Source: Gordionus sp. m RMFG-2023 (Eukaryota; Nematomorpha; Gordioida; Chordodea; Parachordodidae). From it: a DNA stretch of 64,000 nucleotides. Positions 63,258-64,000 of this stretch are shown in pieces. Under the pieces are notes generated by a model that did not search any database, had not been told where the DNA came from, and saw only the letters and a list, made by a program, of their open reading frames with translations. Position 1 is the first letter of the stretch. Each line of letters starts with the position of its first letter. The stretch covers positions 56,399,301 to 56,463,300 of the forward strand of contig NC_088776.1 of assembly GCF_954871325.1 (NCBI RefSeq). Reading direction: 5' to 3'. A program made the position numbers and the translations under genes.

Positions 63258-64000
63258 CAGAGGTACCATTTGCACGGCCCGGCCCGGTTTTAAATTTTTT
63301 ACGGCCCGGCCCGGCCCGGATTTAAAAATTTAAGGCCCGGCCCGGATATTTTTTAAAAAAAATTTTTACAGCCCGGCCCGGATTTAAAAATTTGATGCCC
63401 GGCCCGGATATTTTTAAAAAAAAAATTTCAGGCCCAGCTCGGAATTTTTTAAAATTATATTCGACCTGGTATATACAAAAATTCACCAATGAGGTATTTT
63501 ACCATATTTTTCAGCGAGTATTATCGCTTATTATTTAAAAAATACATGTAAAAAGCTAATATTTTGAGAATATTATATTGAATTTATAAAAATTATAAAA
63601 CTGTTATTTATAAAAATGGATATTTTGAGCATATACTATATTTTATATTGCATTTATAAAAATAAAATTGATATTCAAAAAAATGGTAATAATATTTTGA
63701 GCATATACTATATTTTATATTGCATTTAAAAATAATAAAACTAATATTTAATTTATAAAAATGGAAAATATTTTGAGAATATAATATATTGTATTTAATT
63801 TACTATTTAATTTATAAAATAAAAATAAATCGCTATTTAAAAAAATGCATGTATAATAAATAGTATTTTGAAAATATAATCTAATTGCACAATATTAATA
63901 TAATTTATTTTATAATATGAATTTTTAACAAAAGAAGATAATTGTATTATATTATTGTAAAAAAAAATAATGAAAAATGTTGGATTAAAAACTTTCATGA
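63258..64000. mobile_element. Left part of a hAT-like element with GGCCCGG repeats, cut by the window end
   Basis: CAGAGGTACCATTTGCACGG resembles a hAT terminus. GGCCCGG recurs about nine times to 63435. AT-rich DNA with a duplicated block (ATTTTGAGCATATACTATAT near 63625 and 63698) follows. The other end lies outside the window. Confidence 0.6.

Overview
The window is AT-rich eukaryotic nuclear DNA from an animal, most like an arthropod or other invertebrate. It has long introns, GT-AG splice sites, many DNA-transposon relics and frequent homopolymer C/G runs. No bacterial, organellar or viral genome organisation was seen. The species cannot be fixed from the sequence alone.

Two complete protein-coding genes could be assembled exon by exon on the minus strand. 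The first (20746 to 2833) is an ELOVL-type very-long-chain fatty acid elongase. It has seven coding exons and a 291-residue product carrying all four family signature motifs, in the order of the ELOVL4-like branch. The second (52611 to 37579) is an SLC7-family amino acid exchanger. It has ten coding exons and 554 residues. All splice phases agree and one exon is only 45 nt. Its loop between membrane helices 3 and 4 is long and has no cysteine, although light chains that pair with 4F2hc normally carry one there. The two genes are not obviously linked in function.

Mobile DNA fills the introns and the gap between the genes. Three hAT elements have exact ends and perfect 8-bp target duplications: 3629-4632, 14866-18067 and 29113-34712. 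The largest still shows a multi-exon transposase gene with a triplicated small exon and a small deletion over a catalytic-aspartate motif. The 14866-18067 element carries two transposase fragments pointing towards each other. Further hAT relics lie at 7033-7770, 48553-49320, 58142-58473, 58846-60333 and 63258 to the window end. Several families carry their own short GC-rich word repeated near the ends.

Other repeats include a 398-bp element (18313-18710) with 20-bp terminal inverted repeats, a 9-bp target duplication and an internal tRNA-like RNA polymerase III promoter, with a diverged relative at 24039-24383. There are also a MITE family (type copy 19705-19927), two pieces of one LINE's C-terminal region (41225-41860 and 55320-55805), a decayed Gypsy-like integrase region (about 53890-54960) and a 388-bp GAAA microsatellite (59792-60179).

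Three orphan exon-like stretches (11269-11377 plus, 51309-51471 plus, 61827-61988 minus) have open frames and plausible splice signals but were not assigned to a gene. The remaining long stretches are AT-rich and show no gene that can be supported.
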